Below are positions 5,227 through 5,704 of a stretch of 5,704 nt of DNA, one piece after another. The DNA comes from Thermococcaceae archaeon. Lineage in GTDB: Archaea; Methanobacteriota_B; Thermococci; Thermococcales; Thermococcaceae. Both the position numbers and the translations under genes were made by a program. Position 1 is the first letter of the stretch; each line of letters opens with the position of its first letter. Where the stretch lies: positions 1 through 5,704 of the forward strand of contig JAMOPD010000393.1 of assembly GCA_027064745.1 (NCBI GenBank), written 5' to 3'. The notes beneath the pieces are model-generated. The model saw nothing but the letters and a program-made list of their open reading frames with translations. It made no database searches and was not told where the DNA came from.

Positions 5227-5683
5227 CAAACCTCCCCTCCTCTCGGATCAGCTCTGAATAAGATTCATAAAAGAATACCATCTGATTTTTCATCTTTTCT
5301 GTCTTCACTCTGTATTTATAGGCGAGTGTCCCAACGATTGTGACTTTCCGTTCAAGGAATCCCTTCTTGTAGAGACGGTACAAAAACATCCTGATAAAAG
5401 CTTCCCATTTTCCGTCTCCTAATACCTCTGGAGAGAGAATTGAGGCTTTTAGGAGCTCATCTATCAGCTCTCTAACTGTAAACCACACCCAATCGTTCTG
5501 GGCCAGGTGGCTTAGGACGAATATCTTTACCCTTATTCTTTGATAGTCTTCTGTGTTTTCTTTTAGCTTATCTTGAAGTTTGAGTAGATTTATGTAGACA
5601 TCATCGAGAGTCAGCTTTGAAATTTCAACTCTGGCATTTTTACTTTTCATCTTCCCGTGCTTTCTAACAGCGTATCTTCCCAT
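5210..5683 (-). CDS. Putative winged-helix DNA-binding protein, 157 residues
   Basis: No specific family is recognised. The N-terminus is very basic (RYAVRKHGKMKSKNAR, residues 3-18), followed by a charged helix at about 28-60 that could form a coiled coil. Residues 67-127 resemble a winged helix-turn-helix: WFTVRELIDELL, then the putative recognition helix KWEAFIRMFLYRLYKKGFLERK-like region (92-113), then a wing at TLAYKYRVK (119-127). The C-terminus is helical and acidic. ATG 5683 is preferred because GGGGTG (5698-5693) lies nine bases before it; the in-frame GTG at 5695 would add four residues and falls within that site. It is the first gene visible of a two-gene operon. Its promoter is outside the window. 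A transcription regulator, perhaps of mobile-element origin, is the most likely role. Confidence 0.65.
   Translation of the reverse strand: MGRYAVRKHGKMKSKNARVEISKLTLDDVYINLLKLQDKLKENTEDYQRIRVKIFVLSHLAQNDWVWFTVRELIDELLKASILSPEVLGDGKWEAFIRMFLYRLYKKGFLERKVTIVGTLAYKYRVKTEKMKNQMVFFYESYSELIREEGRFGDIDL
5231..5240 (-). promoter_or_regulatory. Strong ribosome binding site inside the wHTH gene
   Basis: GGAGGGGAGG on the minus strand lies four bases ahead of GTG 5226, within the last codons of the upstream gene (the EGRFG region). It is the main reason to accept the 60-residue gene as real and to prefer the GTG start. Confidence 0.65.
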
Positions 5684-5704
5684 TTTAATAAACACCCCCC
5701 CAAG

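Overview
The window looks like part of a hyperthermophilic archaeal chromosome, most likely Thermococcales (Thermococcus/Pyrococcus-like). The support is A/T-rich TATA-type promoter boxes about 25-50 bases ahead of genes, strong GGTGA/GGAGGT ribosome binding sites, T-run terminators without obvious hairpins, AGG/AGA arginine codons in most genes, and proteins rich in K, E, R, I and L. The assignment is inferred from style, not from a search. No rRNA, tRNA, CRISPR array or intact insertion sequence was seen.

Layout. Bases 1-151 (minus strand) hold the first 50 residues of a ribbon-helix-helix protein of the VapB antitoxin/regulator type, cut off by the window edge; its promoter region (about 184-275) carries palindromes and a short direct repeat. 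Bases 465-1379 (plus) encode an unrecognised 304-residue helical protein. Bases 1426-2637 (plus) encode a 403-residue major facilitator superfamily transporter that starts at GTG. Within it, a 144-codon block (1492-1923) uses almost only A- or C-ending codons, with a sharp right boundary.

Bases 2823-4429 (plus) hold a complete AbiE-type (type IV) toxin-antitoxin operon: an AbiEi-like winged-helix antitoxin/repressor (2823-3593), then an AbiEii-like nucleotidyltransferase toxin (3590-4429), joined by an ATGA overlap and served by a TATA box near 2766.

Bases 4430-5043 contain no intact gene. They lie between the convergent AbiE operon and a minus-strand gene pair, and include a possible decayed coding region (4483-4768), a degenerate 10-base tandem array (4801-4860) and a 14-base palindrome (4988-5001). 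Bases 5044-5683 (minus) hold two overlapping genes: a 157-residue putative winged-helix DNA-binding protein, then a 60-residue acidic protein whose strong ribosome binding site lies inside the upstream gene.

Together these parts (RHH antitoxin end, AbiE pair, orphan genes, relic sequence, small wHTH operon) look like an accessory or defence-type neighbourhood rather than core metabolism. The AbiE pair is the only functional module identified with high confidence. No clearly new system could be demonstrated; the best leads are the codon-biased block in the transporter, the 10-base repeat array next to relic sequence, and the unrecognised wHTH/acidic gene pair.
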